From NCBI RefSeq assembly GCF_019599185.1, contig NZ_JAIEUL010000001.1, positions 124,001-188,000 of the forward strand: 64,000 nt of DNA, in the 5' to 3' direction. The translations under genes were made by a program, and so were the position numbers. A model generated the notes under the pieces. That model searched no databases. It was not told where the DNA came from and worked only from the letters and a program-made list of their open reading frames with translations. Shown piece after piece: positions 54,617-64,000 of this stretch. Source of the stretch: Cryobacterium inferilacus (GTDB lineage: Bacteria; Actinomycetota; Actinomycetes; Actinomycetales; Microbacteriaceae). Numbering within the stretch: the stretch's first letter is position 1; each line of letters starts with the position of its first letter.

Positions 54617-55736
54617 ATGACCCGCGCGACCCGCACCGACATCACCCGACGACGTCTGATCAGCCAGGGGCTCGCCGGGCCTGCGGCAGCCCTCGGCCGG
54701 GATCCGGCCCAGGTCGTCGACAGGCTCCTCGCCGTGCAGGCGCAGGACCTCCGCTGGGCCAAGTGGGCCGTGGGGGTGCGTGCCCCCGGCACCACCTCCG
54801 CCGACATCGACACCCTTCTCGACACGGGTCGGGTCGTTCGGTCCTGGCCGATGCGGGGAACACTGCACCTCGTGCCGGCAGAAGATCTGGGCTGGATGCT
54901 CGCGCTCACGACGCCCCGACTGTGGGGGGGGCGCGGCGACCCGCCGCCGTGAACTCGGCCTGGACGACGTCACCATCGAACGCGCCAGGGACGTTGCCAC
55001 GGCCGAGCTCGCCGGCGGCCGGGAACTCAGCCGCGCCGATTTCCTGGCTGCGCTCGCTCGCCACGGCATCAGCACCGCCGGGCAGCGCGGCTACCACCTG
55101 ATCATGCACCTGGCCCAGTCCGGCACCCTCTGCTGGGGACGCCAACTCGACGCCCAGCAGATGCTGGTGCTGCTGGAGGACTGGGTGCCCACACCCCGAC
55201 GGTTGGAGCACGATGAGGCGCTGGGTGAGTTCCTGCTGCGCTATCTGGCCGGCCACGGTCCGGCTCCCCTCACCGACTTCGCCTGGTGGTCCCAGCTGAC
55301 CATGGCGGCCGCCGGCACGGCCCTGGCGGTCGCCGGTGAGCGGTTGACCGCTCTCGAGGTGGACGGCGTGCGGTACCTGTACCCCCGGTCGAGTGATCTG
55401 GGCCCCGTGGGTCGGGCGGCCCCCGGGCGCGGACGGGACGCGGTGTTGGCACTGCCGGGATTCGATGAGTACCTGCTCGGCTACCGAGATCGCTCCCTCG
55501 CGATCGATCCGGCCAAACTGTCGCGTGTCATCCCGGGCAAGAACGGCATCTTCCTGCCCCTCCTGGTACAGCACGGCCGGGTCGTGGGTACCTGGCGCCG
55601 GCACTGGCAGCCACGGCAGATCACGGTCGAGCCCGAGCCGTTCACACCGTTGTCCCCCACCGCCGCAGGGCAGGTGCAGCGGTCGTTGCAGGACTACGCC
55701 AGGTTTCTGGGTCGCGAGGTGCAGGTACGGCCGTGA
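54617..55736 (+). pseudogene. winged helix DNA-binding domain protein, frame broken at a run of eight Gs
   Basis: Reads MTRATRTDITRRRLISQ to TTPRLW, then changes frame at 54924-54931 (eight Gs). With seven Gs the reading continues WGGAATRRRELGLDDVTIER and stays open to 55736, about 372 residues in all. The joined product matches the actinobacterial winged-helix DNA-binding family: VDRLLAVQAQDLRWAKWAVG, RSWPMRGTLHLVPAEDLGWM, AVLALPGFDEYLLGYRDRSL and KNGIFLPLLVQHGRVVGTWR; relatives include the AlkZ DNA glycosylases. As written, a product of 112 residues is made. A sequencing error, a recent mutation or phase variation would all look like this. Confidence 0.8.
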
Positions 55737-55819
55737 ACGGATGCCGACCAGCGGAGGGGCCGCCGGGGCCTCGGTCCGCACCGGTGCCGATCGTGCGCCC
55801 CGTGCCGGCCTTGTACCCT

Positions 55820-56857
55820 ATGACAGTGCGAATAACGGCCAGCCTGCGAGTGTCCAGACGGATCCCCCTTCTGCAGACCCTCAAGACCTCCGTGGCCGTG
55901 GCCGTGGCCTGGATCATCTCGCAGTGGTTGCTTCCGGGCGAACTGCCCATTTTTGCCGCGATGGCCGCGATCTTCGTGGTCCAGCCCAGTGTCAACCAGT
56001 CATTGGGCCGGGCCCTTGAGCGCAGTCTCGGAGTGGTGGGCGGGGTGCTGGTGGCTCTCGCCATCGGCATCCTGTTCGGCCAGGACAGCCTGATCGTGCT
56101 CTCGGCGACGATCGTCTGCATCCTGCTCGCCTGGGCGCTCAAGCTCTCCCCCGGCTCGGCGAATCAGATCCCGATCAGCGCGATGCTCGTGCTGACCCTG
56201 GGCGCCGCGACCCCGACCTACGCCAGGGACCGCATCATCGAGACGATCCTGGGGGCCGCGATCGCCGTCATCGTCAACGCCCTGATCGTGCCCCCGGTGC
56301 TGCTCACTCCGGCCCACGACGCCGTCACCCGCCTCACCGACGAGGTCGCCGCCACCTTCGACCGGGTGGCCAACGCGCTGCTGAGCCCGCAGAAGTACGC
56401 CGACCTCGAGACCCTGATGATTCAGGCCCGCCTGCTTCGGCCCATGCTCACGAAGGCGGAGAAGGCCATCAGCCAGGCCGAAGAGAGCCTCACACTCAAT
56501 CCGCGTCAGTCCAGGCACCGCGAGGTTCTCGACGCCGACACCGCGCTCTACGCCCGGCTCGTGCCCCTCGTCACCCGCGCCCTGGGCATGACCCGCGCAC
56601 TACGTGACCACTACGACGAATCCCTGCACCTCGAACCCACCGTGCAGGCGTTCTCGATCGAGCTCGAGCGAGCGGCCCACGACCTGCGGCTGCTCGCCAC
56701 GGCCCCCGCCACCGTCTCGGCGGCAGCACCCGTCGTCGAACCACTGGCGCTCACGGCACCGTTGACGATCATGACCCCGCATCCGCAGCACTGGATCCTG
56801 ATCGGCGCGCTGATGGAAGACCTGCGACGGGTACGCGAGGAGATCACCGGCGAGTAG
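55820..56857 (+). CDS. FUSC family membrane protein (aromatic acid exporter-like)
   Basis: 345 residues from the ATG at 55820; a GTG at 55733 overlapping the previous stop is an alternative. Start RRIPLLQTLKTSVAVAVAWI and then about six membrane helices up to residue 170 (AMAAIFVVQPSVNQSLGRAL, ERSLGVVGGVLVALAIGILF), followed by a helical cytoplasmic domain with coiled-coil character (LMIQARLLRPMLTKAEKAIS). FUSC proteins include AaeB-like effluxers, but this short single-bundle form has no known substrate. Confidence 0.87.
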   Translation: MTVRITASLRVSRRIPLLQTLKTSVAVAVAWIISQWLLPGELPIFAAMAAIFVVQPSVNQSLGRALERSLGVVGGVLVALAIGILFGQDSLIVLSATIVCILLAWALKLSPGSANQIPISAMLVLTLGAATPTYARDRIIETILGAAIAVIVNALIVPPVLLTPAHDAVTRLTDEVAATFDRVANALLSPQKYADLETLMIQARLLRPMLTKAEKAISQAEESLTLNPRQSRHREVLDADTALYARLVPLVTRALGMTRALRDHYDESLHLEPTVQAFSIELERAAHDLRLLATAPATVSAAAPVVEPLALTAPLTIMTPHPQHWILIGALMEDLRRVREEITGE

Positions 56858-56866
56858 GCTGCCCGC

Positions 56867-57565
56867 ATGCCGAGCACATCGGGGCCAGGGCCTGGCCGCA
56901 CGCCCCCCGATGATCGGCCGAGCGCCGACCGACGCACCGTGCTCTCCACCAGGCGGCTCGAGTCCTACACCGACGGTGTCTTCGCGATCGCGGCCACCCT
57001 GCTGGTGCTCAATCTCTCGGTCGACGGGTTCCGCGCCGTTCGCACGGATGCCGATTTCCTGAACCAGCTCGTCAGCGTGGCACCGAGCCTTCTCAACGTC
57101 GTGATCAGCTTCCTGCTGCTCAGCGTGCTCTGGCTCGTGCATGTCCGCCAGTTCGAGTTCATCCCCCGGGTGGACACCACGATCATCTGGCTCAACAATT
57201 TCCGCCTGCTCGGCGTTGTCCTGGTGCCGTTCAGCACGAGCCTGAACGACGAGTACAGCGACTTTCTGCTCGGGCGCACGCTCCTTCCGCTGAACTTCGT
57301 GCTGATCGTGGCGTTCAGCACCTGGCAGTGGTTCCACGCGAGTTCCCCGCGCCGGCACCTGGTGCACGGCGCGTCGGCGGAGGCGGTGCACAACGGCAGG
57401 GTCAATTCGATCAGCGCCCTCGCCCTCGCCGTCGGGGTCGTCCCGCTCGCGACGCTGATCGGGTCAGCGGCATTCGCGCTGTTCGCGCTCGACCCGGTCA
57501 TCGCCAGGGTCTTGCGACGCCTCGGCGTGCTGCGGGCCACTCCGGACGGTGTTGTCGCCGGCTGA
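56867..57565 (+). CDS. TMEM175 (DUF1211) family potassium channel-like protein
   Basis: 232 residues. The filter-forming signature RLESYTDGVFAIAATLLVL (R-x-x-x-F-x-D type) lies in the first helix near residues 31-49; four to six further helices follow (LNVVISFLLLSVLWLVHVRQ, FRLLGVVLVPFSTSLN). Bacterial TMEM175 proteins form tetrameric K+-permeable channels. Starts 9 bases after the FUSC gene, so the two share a transcript. The first 27 residues are polar and variable. Confidence 0.88.
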   Translation: MPSTSGPGPGRTPPDDRPSADRRTVLSTRRLESYTDGVFAIAATLLVLNLSVDGFRAVRTDADFLNQLVSVAPSLLNVVISFLLLSVLWLVHVRQFEFIPRVDTTIIWLNNFRLLGVVLVPFSTSLNDEYSDFLLGRTLLPLNFVLIVAFSTWQWFHASSPRRHLVHGASAEAVHNGRVNSISALALAVGVVPLATLIGSAAFALFALDPVIARVLRRLGVLRATPDGVVAG

Positions 57566-57637
57566 CCCGGGCAGTGCCGAGGAACACACACCCAATTGAT
57601 CACACACCTGAAACACACAACACCTTAAACACACAAC

Positions 57638-57661
57638 GGGGACCCCACCTGGGGTCCCCGC
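57638..57661. terminator. bidirectional hairpin between TMEM175 and yceI genes
   Basis: CGGGGACCCCA (57638-57648) and its exact complement (57651-57661) around CC, an 11-bp stem between the convergent genes. The flanks are A/C-rich; U-tracts are poor, but the position fits a shared terminator. Confidence 0.65.
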
Positions 57662-57676
57662 CGTGATGGGTTCTGC

Positions 57677-58237
57677 TTAGGCCTGGAGTGCGCCCTGCAG
57701 TTCGAGCGTGATGGTGACCTTGTCGCCCAGCAGCACGCCGCCGGTCTCGAGAGCGGCGTTGTAGGTGAGGCCGAAGTCTTCGCGGTTGATCTCGGTCTTG
57801 GCGGTGGCACCGAACTTGTAGTTGCCGTAGGGGTCGCCGCCGAAGCCGCCGAAGTCGAAGTCGAAGGTGACCGGCTTGGTGACGCCCTTGATGGTGAGGT
57901 TGCCGTCGACGAGGTAGTCGCCCTTGACGACGCGCACGCCGGTCGACACGAAGTCGATGGTCGGGTAGGTCTCGGCGTCGAAGAAGTCGCCGGTGCGCAG
58001 GTGGCCGTCGCGGTTGGGCTCGTTGGTGTTGATCGAGGCCACGGTGGCGGAGGCGGTGACGCTGGTCTCGAGGGGGTTCTCGGTGGTGACGAAGGTGGCG
58101 TCGAAGTTCTCGAACGTGCCCTTGACCTTGCTGATCATGATGTGGCGGATGCTGAAGCCGACCGCGCTGTGCGTCGGGTCGATGGTCCAGGTTCCGGCTT
58201 TGTACCCGGGGATGGTGGTGGTGTCGATGTCGCTCAT
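57677..58237 (-). CDS. YceI family lipid/isoprenoid-binding protein
   Basis: 186 residues from an ATG with GAGGAG seven bases ahead. Lipocalin-like YceI fold: TWTIDPTHSAVGFSIRHIMI, SKVKGTFENFDATFVTTENP, GHLRTGDFFDAETYPTIDFV, NLTIKGVTKPVTFDFDFGGF and a closing KVTITLELQGAL. Family members bind polyisoprenoids or fatty acyl amides and often respond to stress. No signal peptide is visible, so this one appears cytoplasmic. Single gene with its own strong ribosome site. Confidence 0.93.
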   Translation of the reverse strand: MSDIDTTTIPGYKAGTWTIDPTHSAVGFSIRHIMISKVKGTFENFDATFVTTENPLETSVTASATVASINTNEPNRDGHLRTGDFFDAETYPTIDFVSTGVRVVKGDYLVDGNLTIKGVTKPVTFDFDFGGFGGDPYGNYKFGATAKTEINREDFGLTYNAALETGGVLLGDKVTITLELQGALQA

Positions 58238-58408
58238 GGTGCTCCTCAAGTCCGTGGGGCAAGTGGATCCCTCACCCTCAGGTATATGCAAGCGCATACG
58301 ACTCCACGTTATTCCATCCATCGCAAGAATTTCTGGGAACGATTCAGGAACGGCCGCGACCGCGTCTCGCCACGGGGAAGTAGGCTCGGTCCTTCGAGAG
58401 GACTCTTC

Positions 58409-59248
58409 ATGCGACCCAGCCAACCGCGGCAGCCCGCACCCGGTCCCCGGACCCCGGCGCTGGGTATCCGCCAGATCGCGCCGGAGAGCGTTCTCGTGCT
58501 CGCCGGGGGTCGAGCCATCCTGCTGCAGTTGGCGAACCCCGCCGTCGGTCATGGAGTGGCCAGGCACAGCGACTTCGCCGCACGGCCGCTGGGCCGGCTG
58601 AACGGGACCCTCGCCTACGTCTACGCCGTCACCTGCGGATCCCCCATCCAGCGGGCGGCCGCGGTGCGGCGGGTCGCCCTCGCCCACCGGCCGGTCCACG
58701 GCGCGCAGGCGGCGACTTCGCCGGCCTATAACGCCTTCGATCCCGAGCTGCAACTGTGGGTGGCCGCGACCCTGTACGAGTCGGCGACGCGCATGCACGA
58801 CCTGGTCTTCGGTTCCCTCGACGACGCCGACGCCGAGTCGGTCTACCGCGACTACGGCGTGCTCGGTACCGCCCTGCAGGTGCCGGCCGGAATGTGGCCG
58901 TCCGACCGTGCCGCCTTCGCCACCTACTGGCACCGCGCCACGGCCACACTGACGACCGACGCCACCACGCGTGCCGTCGCCGACCAGCTGCTCCATCCGC
59001 GCAGGGCTCCGCTCTGGTTGCGACTGGCCATGCCTGTGGCCCGGCTGATCACCACGGGGCTGCTGGATCCCGCCGAACGGGCGCTGTACGCGCTGCCCTG
59101 GTCGGCCGGTCGCCAGCGTCGGTTCGACCTGGTGCTCGGCGTGATCCGGGCGGTCTATCCCCGGCTCCCCGCCCGGCTGCGGCACGCGCCGATGCGACAC
59201 TACCTCCGGGCCGAACCCACGGCCGACCCCACGATCGAACGAGCCTAG
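58409..59248 (+). CDS. oxygenase MpaB family protein (DUF2236)
   Basis: 279 residues from an ATG preceded by GAGAGGA. DUF2236 blocks: GIRQIAPESVLVLAGGRAIL, LQLANPAVGHGVARHSDFAA, RPLGRLNGTLAYVYAVTCGS, and WVAATLYESATRMHDLVFGS; the family's histidines lie in NPAVGHGVARHSDF, VALAHRPVHG and the AATLYES helix. MpaB proteins are heme-dependent oxygenases in fungi and latex clearing proteins in actinobacteria; the substrate here is unknown. The stop overlaps that of the convergent downstream gene by 4 bases. Confidence 0.87.
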   Translation: MRPSQPRQPAPGPRTPALGIRQIAPESVLVLAGGRAILLQLANPAVGHGVARHSDFAARPLGRLNGTLAYVYAVTCGSPIQRAAAVRRVALAHRPVHGAQAATSPAYNAFDPELQLWVAATLYESATRMHDLVFGSLDDADAESVYRDYGVLGTALQVPAGMWPSDRAAFATYWHRATATLTTDATTRAVADQLLHPRRAPLWLRLAMPVARLITTGLLDPAERALYALPWSAGRQRRFDLVLGVIRAVYPRLPARLRHAPMRHYLRAEPTADPTIERA

Positions 59249-59805
59249 AAGAAGTCGTCCGGAGTACCGGCGGCGCGCCTGACCGCATCCGTCGAGACGC
59301 CGGCGGATTCGAGCTTGGCCAGGGCCACCCGCAACCCCGACTCCATCTGGGCGGCCCAGGCGTCGGTCTCGCGGGCGTTCTCCCGAACGGAGTCGAGCGT
59401 GGCCATGGCCTTCTCCTTGTCGGCACGTTCGGTGCCGACCTGGTGGATGCTGAGGGTGACGGCGTAGTAGGCCGCCACCATCGAGGCGATCGGCGTGGCG
59501 ATCACGGCGAGGGCGATGACACTCTCGCTGGAGACGTTGACGAAGATCATGATCAGGAACGCCAGGGTCAGAACAGCGATTCCGACCAGCACGACGATGG
59601 CGGCCCGTTGAGGCGGACCGGTGCGCAGGTTCATCCCGGTGCGACTGCGGGGCGCGGTGCCGGAGGGAGCCGGGTCAGGGGCACCGATGGATGGGGCCGT
59701 CGGCTCGGCCGTCGGCATCCGCAGGCGTTCGGTGGTCGCCACCGGTTCGGCGGGCCGGTCGATCGGGCGGGTGCGGTCGAAGGGGTCGTAGTTCTGATCG
59801 GTCAT
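59245..59805 (-). CDS. two-span membrane protein of unknown function
   Basis: 186 residues from the ATG at 59805 (GGAG six bases ahead; a second ATG directly before it is possible). The first 65 residues are polar and Pro/Thr-rich (DPFDRTRPIDRPAEPVATTE), then two membrane helices (about 68-90 and 96-117: AAIVVLVGIAVLTLAFLIMI, VIALAVIATPIASMVAAYYA), and a C-terminal helical tail (TERADKEKAMATLDSVRENA). I do not recognise a family. It overlaps the MpaB gene end and follows the HTH-like gene by 61 bases. Confidence 0.7.
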   Translation of the reverse strand: MTDQNYDPFDRTRPIDRPAEPVATTERLRMPTAEPTAPSIGAPDPAPSGTAPRSRTGMNLRTGPPQRAAIVVLVGIAVLTLAFLIMIFVNVSSESVIALAVIATPIASMVAAYYAVTLSIHQVGTERADKEKAMATLDSVRENARETDAWAAQMESGLRVALAKLESAGVSTDAVRRAAGTPDDFF

Positions 59806-59866
59806 CATCACTCCAGGGTCGAAAGGATGCCCTCGCGTGTGCGAGGACAGCGGACCCGGCACTGGG

Positions 59867-60433
59867 TCAGCCGCCGTGGTCGGGGGACGGGGGATCTTGT
59901 GCTGTCAGGGGCTGTGCTGTCGGGGGCTGTGCTGCCGAGGCCGGTTCTGCTGTGGAGGGTAGCGCGTCACCGGGCAGGAAGACCCGTTTGTAGCTTCGTC
60001 CGTCCGGCAGTTCGACGGTGCGGCTGGTGAGCTTGCCCCTGCTCACCTGCAGGTACACGGCCTGCGGGCTGACCCCGAGGCTGGCCGCGGCGTCGGCCAC
60101 GGAGTGGCCGGGCAGGTCCGTCGGCACGCTGCTCGGCCGGATGCTGCGCTTGCGGCCCGCATCCAACCGGGCGGCGATCTCGGCGTCGCTGCCCTGCCAC
60201 CGCCACTTCGCCGCTGTCGGTTTGAGTCCGGCAGCGTCGGCGATCTCCGGCCAGAGCGCCCCCTCGGCCAGTGCGTCCCGCACGCTCCGCAGCGCCGCAG
60301 GGTCGGCATCGAGGTGCAGCAAGACGGCGCGGATGGCACGCATCCGCTCGAGCGCCGGCGCGTCCCGGTCGGCGTCCAGGGCGGTCAGCCGCGCCAGTGC
60401 GGCGGCGGTGTCCGCGGACAGGAAGTGTCCCAC
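59867..60433 (-). CDS. putative DNA-binding protein with helix-turn-helix
   Basis: 188 residues from a GTG with AAAGGAGC ahead, a strong site. N-terminal helical part (FLSADTAAALARLTALDADR, MRAIRAVLLHLDADPAALRS), then ALWPEIADAAGLKPTAAKWR, which looks like one helix-turn-helix, and HSVADAAASLGVSPQAVYLQ near 115-135, a second excisionase-like HTH followed by a beta wing (SRGKLTSRTVELPDGRSYKR). The tail is Pro/Ala-rich. DNA binding is inferred from pattern only. Upstream of the membrane protein gene and possibly cotranscribed with it. Confidence 0.65.
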   Translation of the reverse strand: MGHFLSADTAAALARLTALDADRDAPALERMRAIRAVLLHLDADPAALRSVRDALAEGALWPEIADAAGLKPTAAKWRWQGSDAEIAARLDAGRKRSIRPSSVPTDLPGHSVADAAASLGVSPQAVYLQVSRGKLTSRTVELPDGRSYKRVFLPGDALPSTAEPASAAQPPTAQPLTAQDPPSPDHGG

Positions 60434-60502
60434 TGCTGCTCCTTTGCGGGTTGTGGTGGTCGTGGTGGTCGTGGGTCAGATTCGCGGGTAGAAAATGGCG
60501 CC

Positions 60503-62266
60503 TCAGACGATTACGGCCACGGAGTGCGGCGGCAACAGTACCCGGCCGTTCTCCAGCGCCGGCACCGCGTCGGCGTTGTTGGCGAACGAGCTGACGATGC
60601 TCGTCCCGGTCACGGGAACCCAGCGACCGCTCGTGGACAGGTTGATCACGATGTCGGTGTCGCCTCTGCGCAGTCGCAGCCAGCCCTCGTTCTCGTCGAA
60701 CGTGACCGCGACCTGGCCGAACCGGGGGTCGGTCACATCGGCGAGCTGCCGGCGGAGACCGACGAGGTCCCGGTAGAAGGCCAGCAGGCGGACGGCCTCT
60801 GGGCGGGTGGTCTCCGACCAGTCCAGCTTCGACCTCTCGAAGGTGCCGGGGTCCTGCGGGTCGGGCACCACGGCCGGGTCCCAGCCCATCCGGGCGAACT
60901 CGCCGATGCGACCCTCTGCCGTGGCAAGGCCCAGTTCGGGTTCCGGATGTGAGGTGAAGAACTGCCAGGGGGTACGGGCGCCCCATTCCTCCCCCATGAA
61001 CAGCATCGGGGTGAACGGGCCGAGCAGGGTGAGCGCGGCGGCGATACCCAACTGGCCGGTGTCGAGCTGGGCGCTGAGCCGGTCACCGATGGCGCGGTTG
61101 CCGATCTGGTCGTGATTCTGCGAGGCGACGACGAGGCGCCAGGCCGGCATCCGCTCGACGTCGATCGGGCGACCGTGCACCCGCCCGCGGAAGCTGGAGA
61201 AGGTGCCGTCGTGGAAGAAGCCGCGGGTGAGCACCTTGGCCAGCGCACCGAGCGGGGCGAAGTCGGCGTAGTAGCCGACGGTCTCCCCGGTCAGCGCGAC
61301 GTGCACGGCGTGGTGGAAGTCGTCACTCCACTGGGCGTCGAGCCCGTAGCCGTTGGCCTCGCGGGAGGTGATCAGGCGCGGGTCGTTGAGGTCGGACTCG
61401 GCGATCAACGTAAGCGGGCGACCGACGTGGGCACTGAGCACCGCAACCTCACCGGCGAGCTGCTCGAGCAGGTGCACGGCGGAGTGGTCCTTGAGGGCGT
61501 GTACGGCGTCCAGCCGGAGACCGTCGACGTGGTAATCCCGCAGCCACATCAGGGCGCTGTCGATGATGTATCGGCGCACCTCGTCGGAATCCTGCCCGTC
61601 GAGGTTGACCGATGCGCCCCAGGTGTTTCCCTCTGCGTCGCTGAGATAGGGGCCGAAGTTGGGCAGGTAATTGCCGCTGGGGCCGAGGTGGTTGTGCACG
61701 ACGTCCTGGATGACGCCGATGCCCGCGGCGTGGCAGGCGTCGACGAAGGCCTGGTACGCGGCGGGTCCGCCGTAGCCCTCGTGCACGGCGTACCAGAGCA
61801 CCCCGTCGTAGCCCCAGTTGTGGGTGCCATTGAAGCCGTTCACCGGCAGGAGTTCGATGAAGTCGACGCCGAGGTCGACCAGGTGGTCGAGGCGGCCCGC
61901 GGCCGCTTCGAGGGTGCCCTCGGGGGTGAAGGTGCCGATGTGCAGTTCGTAGATGGTGGCGCCGGCGAGCTGACGCCCGGTCCAGGAACTGTCCTGCCAG
62001 GTGTGTGCCTGCGGGTCGAAGGTGCGGGAGAGCTCGTGCACGCCCTGCGGCTGCCGGCGCGACCGCGGGTCGGGGAACGGACCTGCGCCGTCGACGAGGA
62101 AGCCGTAGTCGACGCCGTCAGCGCGGGCGGGCAGGGTGCCGTGCCACCAGCCGGCATCGTCGCGGGTCATCGGGGCGGTCGCGTGGGTGTCGGCGCCTGT
62201 GACCAGCTGCACGGTGTCGGCGGCGGGCGCCCACACGTCGATCGGTTGGGTCTGGTCTGTCGTCAC
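60503..62266 (-). CDS. treZ: malto-oligosyltrehalose trehalohydrolase
   Basis: Releases trehalose from maltooligosyltrehalose, the second step of the TreY-TreZ route from glycogen or maltodextrins. 587 residues from a GTG overlapping the treY stop by 4 bases. N-terminal carbohydrate-binding region, then the GH13 barrel: [40 protein letters not shown], the nucleophile Asp in [17 protein letters not shown], the acid Glu in [15 protein letters not shown], and [20 protein letters not shown]. The C-terminal beta domain ends at the stop. Confidence 0.96.
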   Translation of the reverse strand: MTTDQTQPIDVWAPAADTVQLVTGADTHATAPMTRDDAGWWHGTLPARADGVDYGFLVDGAGPFPDPRSRRQPQGVHELSRTFDPQAHTWQDSSWTGRQLAGATIYELHIGTFTPEGTLEAAAGRLDHLVDLGVDFIELLPVNGFNGTHNWGYDGVLWYAVHEGYGGPAAYQAFVDACHAAGIGVIQDVVHNHLGPSGNYLPNFGPYLSDAEGNTWGASVNLDGQDSDEVRRYIIDSALMWLRDYHVDGLRLDAVHALKDHSAVHLLEQLAGEVAVLSAHVGRPLTLIAESDLNDPRLITSREANGYGLDAQWSDDFHHAVHVALTGETVGYYADFAPLGALAKVLTRGFFHDGTFSSFRGRVHGRPIDVERMPAWRLVVASQNHDQIGNRAIGDRLSAQLDTGQLGIAAALTLLGPFTPMLFMGEEWGARTPWQFFTSHPEPELGLATAEGRIGEFARMGWDPAVVPDPQDPGTFERSKLDWSETTRPEAVRLLAFYRDLVGLRRQLADVTDPRFGQVAVTFDENEGWLRLRRGDTDIVINLSTSGRWVPVTGTSIVSSFANNADAVPALENGRVLLPPHSVAVIV

Positions 62267-64000
62267 GGGGCGACCTCCTCGGTCGGGGTGGGGGCATCGG
62301 TCGCTGCGGGCACCAGCAGGGCGACCGGGTAGCGGGAGAGCAGATCGGCCAGGCGCACCAGTCCGCCGTCGACGATCTCGCCGGTCAGGGTGTTCTGCCA
62401 GCGATGGCCGGCGAGCATGATGGTGGTGTCTCCCCAGCCGGTCTCGGCCAGGGTGAGGGGCAACCGGGTGGCCACCGTGACGGCGCCGCCGCGGTCGTAG
62501 GCCACCACGTGGGCGGCGGCCGGTCCGAACGCCTCGACCGGTGCGTGCCGGCTGAACAGCTCCGGCCGGTCACGGCGGAGGCGCAGGGCGCGCGTGCTGA
62601 CGAGGAGCTTGGCCGCACCGGTCGCGTCGATCGGCGGCAGCCACCCCGCGGTGACGCGGGCGAGGTAGTCCCGCCGCACCGCGTAGTCCACCGGGCGGCG
62701 GTTGTCCGGATCGACGAGGGACATCTCCCAGAGCTCGCTGCCCTGGTAGATGTCCGGCACGCCGGGCGCCGTGAGTTGGATCAGCTTGAGGCTGAGGGAG
62801 TTGCTCCAGCCGGCCTGTTGCACCCGGTCGACGAAGGCGCTGACCGTGTCCTGCAGCGGGCCGGGCTCGGCCAGGCGGCGCACCAGGGCGCGCATGGCGT
62901 GCTCGAATTCCTCGTTCGGTGCGGTCCAGGTGGTCGAGAGATTCGCTTCCCGTGACGCCTTCTCTGCGTAGCCGATCAGTCGGTCGGTCGAGGCCGGCCA
63001 CGACCCGATGATGGCCTGCCAGAGCAGGTTCTCGAACGGAGCATCACCGAGCGGGGCCAGTGCACGCAACTCGGCCAGGAGCTCCGCCCATTCCTCGGGC
63101 AGCTCCGCCAGAACCGAGATGCGCGCTCGCACGTCTTCGCCGCGCTTGGTGTCGTGGGTCGAGAGCGTGGTCTGCGACGCCGGGGCCACGGCCAGGCGGG
63201 TCTGCTGGCGGCGGTGGAACTCGTCCACGGTCACGGCGAATTCGCTCGGGTCTGCTCCGACCTCGTTGAGCGAGGTGAGCCGGCTGTAGCGGTAGTAGGC
63301 GGTGTCTTCGACGCCCTTGGCCATGACCATGCCGGAGGTCTGCTGAAAACGCACGGCGGCGGGATGGGCCGGGTCGGTGAGGACGGGGATCAGCGCGCTG
63401 ATCGTGCCGTCGAGGTCGGGGCGGCGCTGCCGGGCGAGTCGAACGGCGGTGTCGAATTCATGCCGGCCGACGGGCAGGTAGGAGCGGTACACCGGGAACC
63501 AGGCGATCAGTTCGGCCAGGGCGTCCACGGCATCCGGCACCTCGGGGATCAGCCGGTCGAGTCGTCGCACCTCGCTCTGCAGGATGCTGTCGGCGATGCC
63601 GCGCTTGCCGGTGTAGACCAGCTCGGTCCAGGAGACCGGCTCGGCCGGGTCCTCCGATTCCCGCTCGGCCTGCAGGGTGGCCTCGAGGGCATCCAGGCCG
63701 GGCTGGCCGGCCGGGTCGACGAGTACCCGGTCGAAGTCCGCGAGGGCGTCGTAGCCGGTGGTGCCGTGGGTCGACCAGCTGCTGGGCAGCTGTTCGCGTC
63801 CTTCCAGGATCTTCTCCACCAGCAGGTAGCCGTCCGGCATGGCCGCGTGCAGCCTGTCCAGGTAGCCACCGGGGTCGGCGAGGCCGTCGGGGTGGTCGAC
63901 CCGGAGTCCCTGCACCAGGCCGGTGTGCACCCAACGCAGGATCTCGCGGTGTGACTCGTCGAAGACCCAGGGCACCTCGACCCGGAGGCCCGCCAGGGTG
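62263..64000 (-). CDS. treY: malto-oligosyltrehalose synthase, C-terminal part (runs off the window)
   Basis: Isomerises the reducing-end alpha-1,4 bond of maltodextrins to the alpha,alpha-1,1 bond. The open frame continues past base 64000, so the 5' end is missing; 578 codons are visible. Conserved parts: [20 protein letters not shown] with the nucleophile Asp, [20 protein letters not shown] with the acid Glu, [31 protein letters not shown] and [20 protein letters not shown]. Overlaps treZ by 4 bases (GTGA). treX is expected upstream, outside the window. Confidence 0.96.
   Translation of the reverse strand, partial: TLAGLRVEVPWVFDESHREILRWVHTGLVQGLRVDHPDGLADPGGYLDRLHAAMPDGYLLVEKILEGREQLPSSWSTHGTTGYDALADFDRVLVDPAGQPGLDALEATLQAERESEDPAEPVSWTELVYTGKRGIADSILQSEVRRLDRLIPEVPDAVDALAELIAWFPVYRSYLPVGRHEFDTAVRLARQRRPDLDGTISALIPVLTDPAHPAAVRFQQTSGMVMAKGVEDTAYYRYSRLTSLNEVGADPSEFAVTVDEFHRRQQTRLAVAPASQTTLSTHDTKRGEDVRARISVLAELPEEWAELLAELRALAPLGDAPFENLLWQAIIGSWPASTDRLIGYAEKASREANLSTTWTAPNEEFEHAMRALVRRLAEPGPLQDTVSAFVDRVQQAGWSNSLSLKLIQLTAPGVPDIYQGSELWEMSLVDPDNRRPVDYAVRRDYLARVTAGWLPPIDATGAAKLLVSTRALRLRRDRPELFSRHAPVEAFGPAAAHVVAYDRGGAVTVATRLPLTLAETGWGDTTIMLAGHRWQNTLTGEIVDGGLVRLADLLSRYPVALLVPAATDAPTPTEEVAP

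Noticed and set aside
60439..60475. GTGGTGGTCGTGGTGGTCGTGG repeat upstream of the HTH-like gene as a regulatory element
   Set aside because: Short simple-sequence run in a 70-base gap between treZ and the strong ribosome site; nothing further supports a function.

Overview
The window reads as chromosomal DNA of a high-GC actinobacterium, most likely of the family Microbacteriaceae (a Cryobacterium-like organism is my guess). The basis is the gene content and order (rpsD-rarA-PPIase-DUF349-rel-secFD-yajC-ruvBAC-yebC-pdxTS-HIT-thrS; RNase D-thiolase-FadB-dxs-aconitase-DUF3159-DUF3710-dut-DUF3093-DUF4193-sepH), actinobacteria-specific DUF families, many GTG starts and high GC with G/C-ending codons. 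No prophage, plasmid or CRISPR signature is visible. One insertion sequence is present.

Layout. 1-9.2 kb: the 5' part of alaS, two small membrane genes, rpsD, rarA, a membrane-anchored cyclophilin, a DUF349 protein, an AbiEi-like protein and the (p)ppGpp synthetase/hydrolase. 9.2-20.7 kb: a long minus-strand block with the Sec accessory genes secF-secD-yajC, the Holliday-junction genes ruvB-ruvA-ruvC (4-nt overlaps), yebC, the PLP synthase genes pdxT-pdxS, a HIT protein and thrS. 20.7-22.1 kb: an ECF-like sigma factor overlapping a gene for a single-span membrane protein. 22.2-23.3 kb: a tandem duplication of a Gly-Cys-Val tRNA cassette plus a divergent tRNA-Val(CAC). 23.3-38.1 kb: a more variable stretch holding a C-terminally short GlpX, a DUF222/HNH protein, a thioredoxin-reductase-like flavoprotein, DUF2071, flotillin, SHOCT and DUF6325 genes, a MalT-like LuxR regulator, a lone PemK-like gene, zapE, the rhodanese-sufE pair and an alpha/beta hydrolase. 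38.2-43.9 kb: DUF3000 with an unusual repeat tail, RNase D and the two beta-oxidation genes. 43.97-45.25 kb: an intact IS30-family element between convergent genes. 45.3-54.5 kb: dxs, aconitase, DUF3159, DUF3710, dut, DUF3093, DUF4193 and sepH. 54.6-64 kb: a winged-helix gene interrupted at a run of eight Gs, FUSC and TMEM175 membrane proteins, YceI, an MpaB-type protein, two genes of unknown function, and the trehalose genes treZ-treY (treY runs off the end).

Most genes are housekeeping and form recognisable operons: Sec export with stringent control, recombination repair, vitamin B6, sulfur transfer (rhodanese/SufE), fatty-acid oxidation feeding a neighbouring aconitase, and trehalose from maltodextrins. 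The least-explained signals are the 15-bp minisatellite that gives DUF3000 a pentapeptide-like tail, a perfect 15-bp inverted repeat in front of the MalT-like regulator, an 18-bp perfect palindrome upstream of the aconitase promoter, the IS30 element enclosed by a perfect 17-bp inverted repeat, the tandem start/SD repeat of the sigma gene, and the truncated GlpX. I did not find a clearly new multi-gene system. The LuxR/DUF6325/SHOCT/flotillin cluster is the best candidate for an uncharacterised module.

No stretch above 300 bases lacks a gene or RNA gene. Gaps of 100-250 bases (for example 2188-2436, 4761-4959, 47232-47345, 53225-53420) hold only the sites listed or nothing I can recognise.
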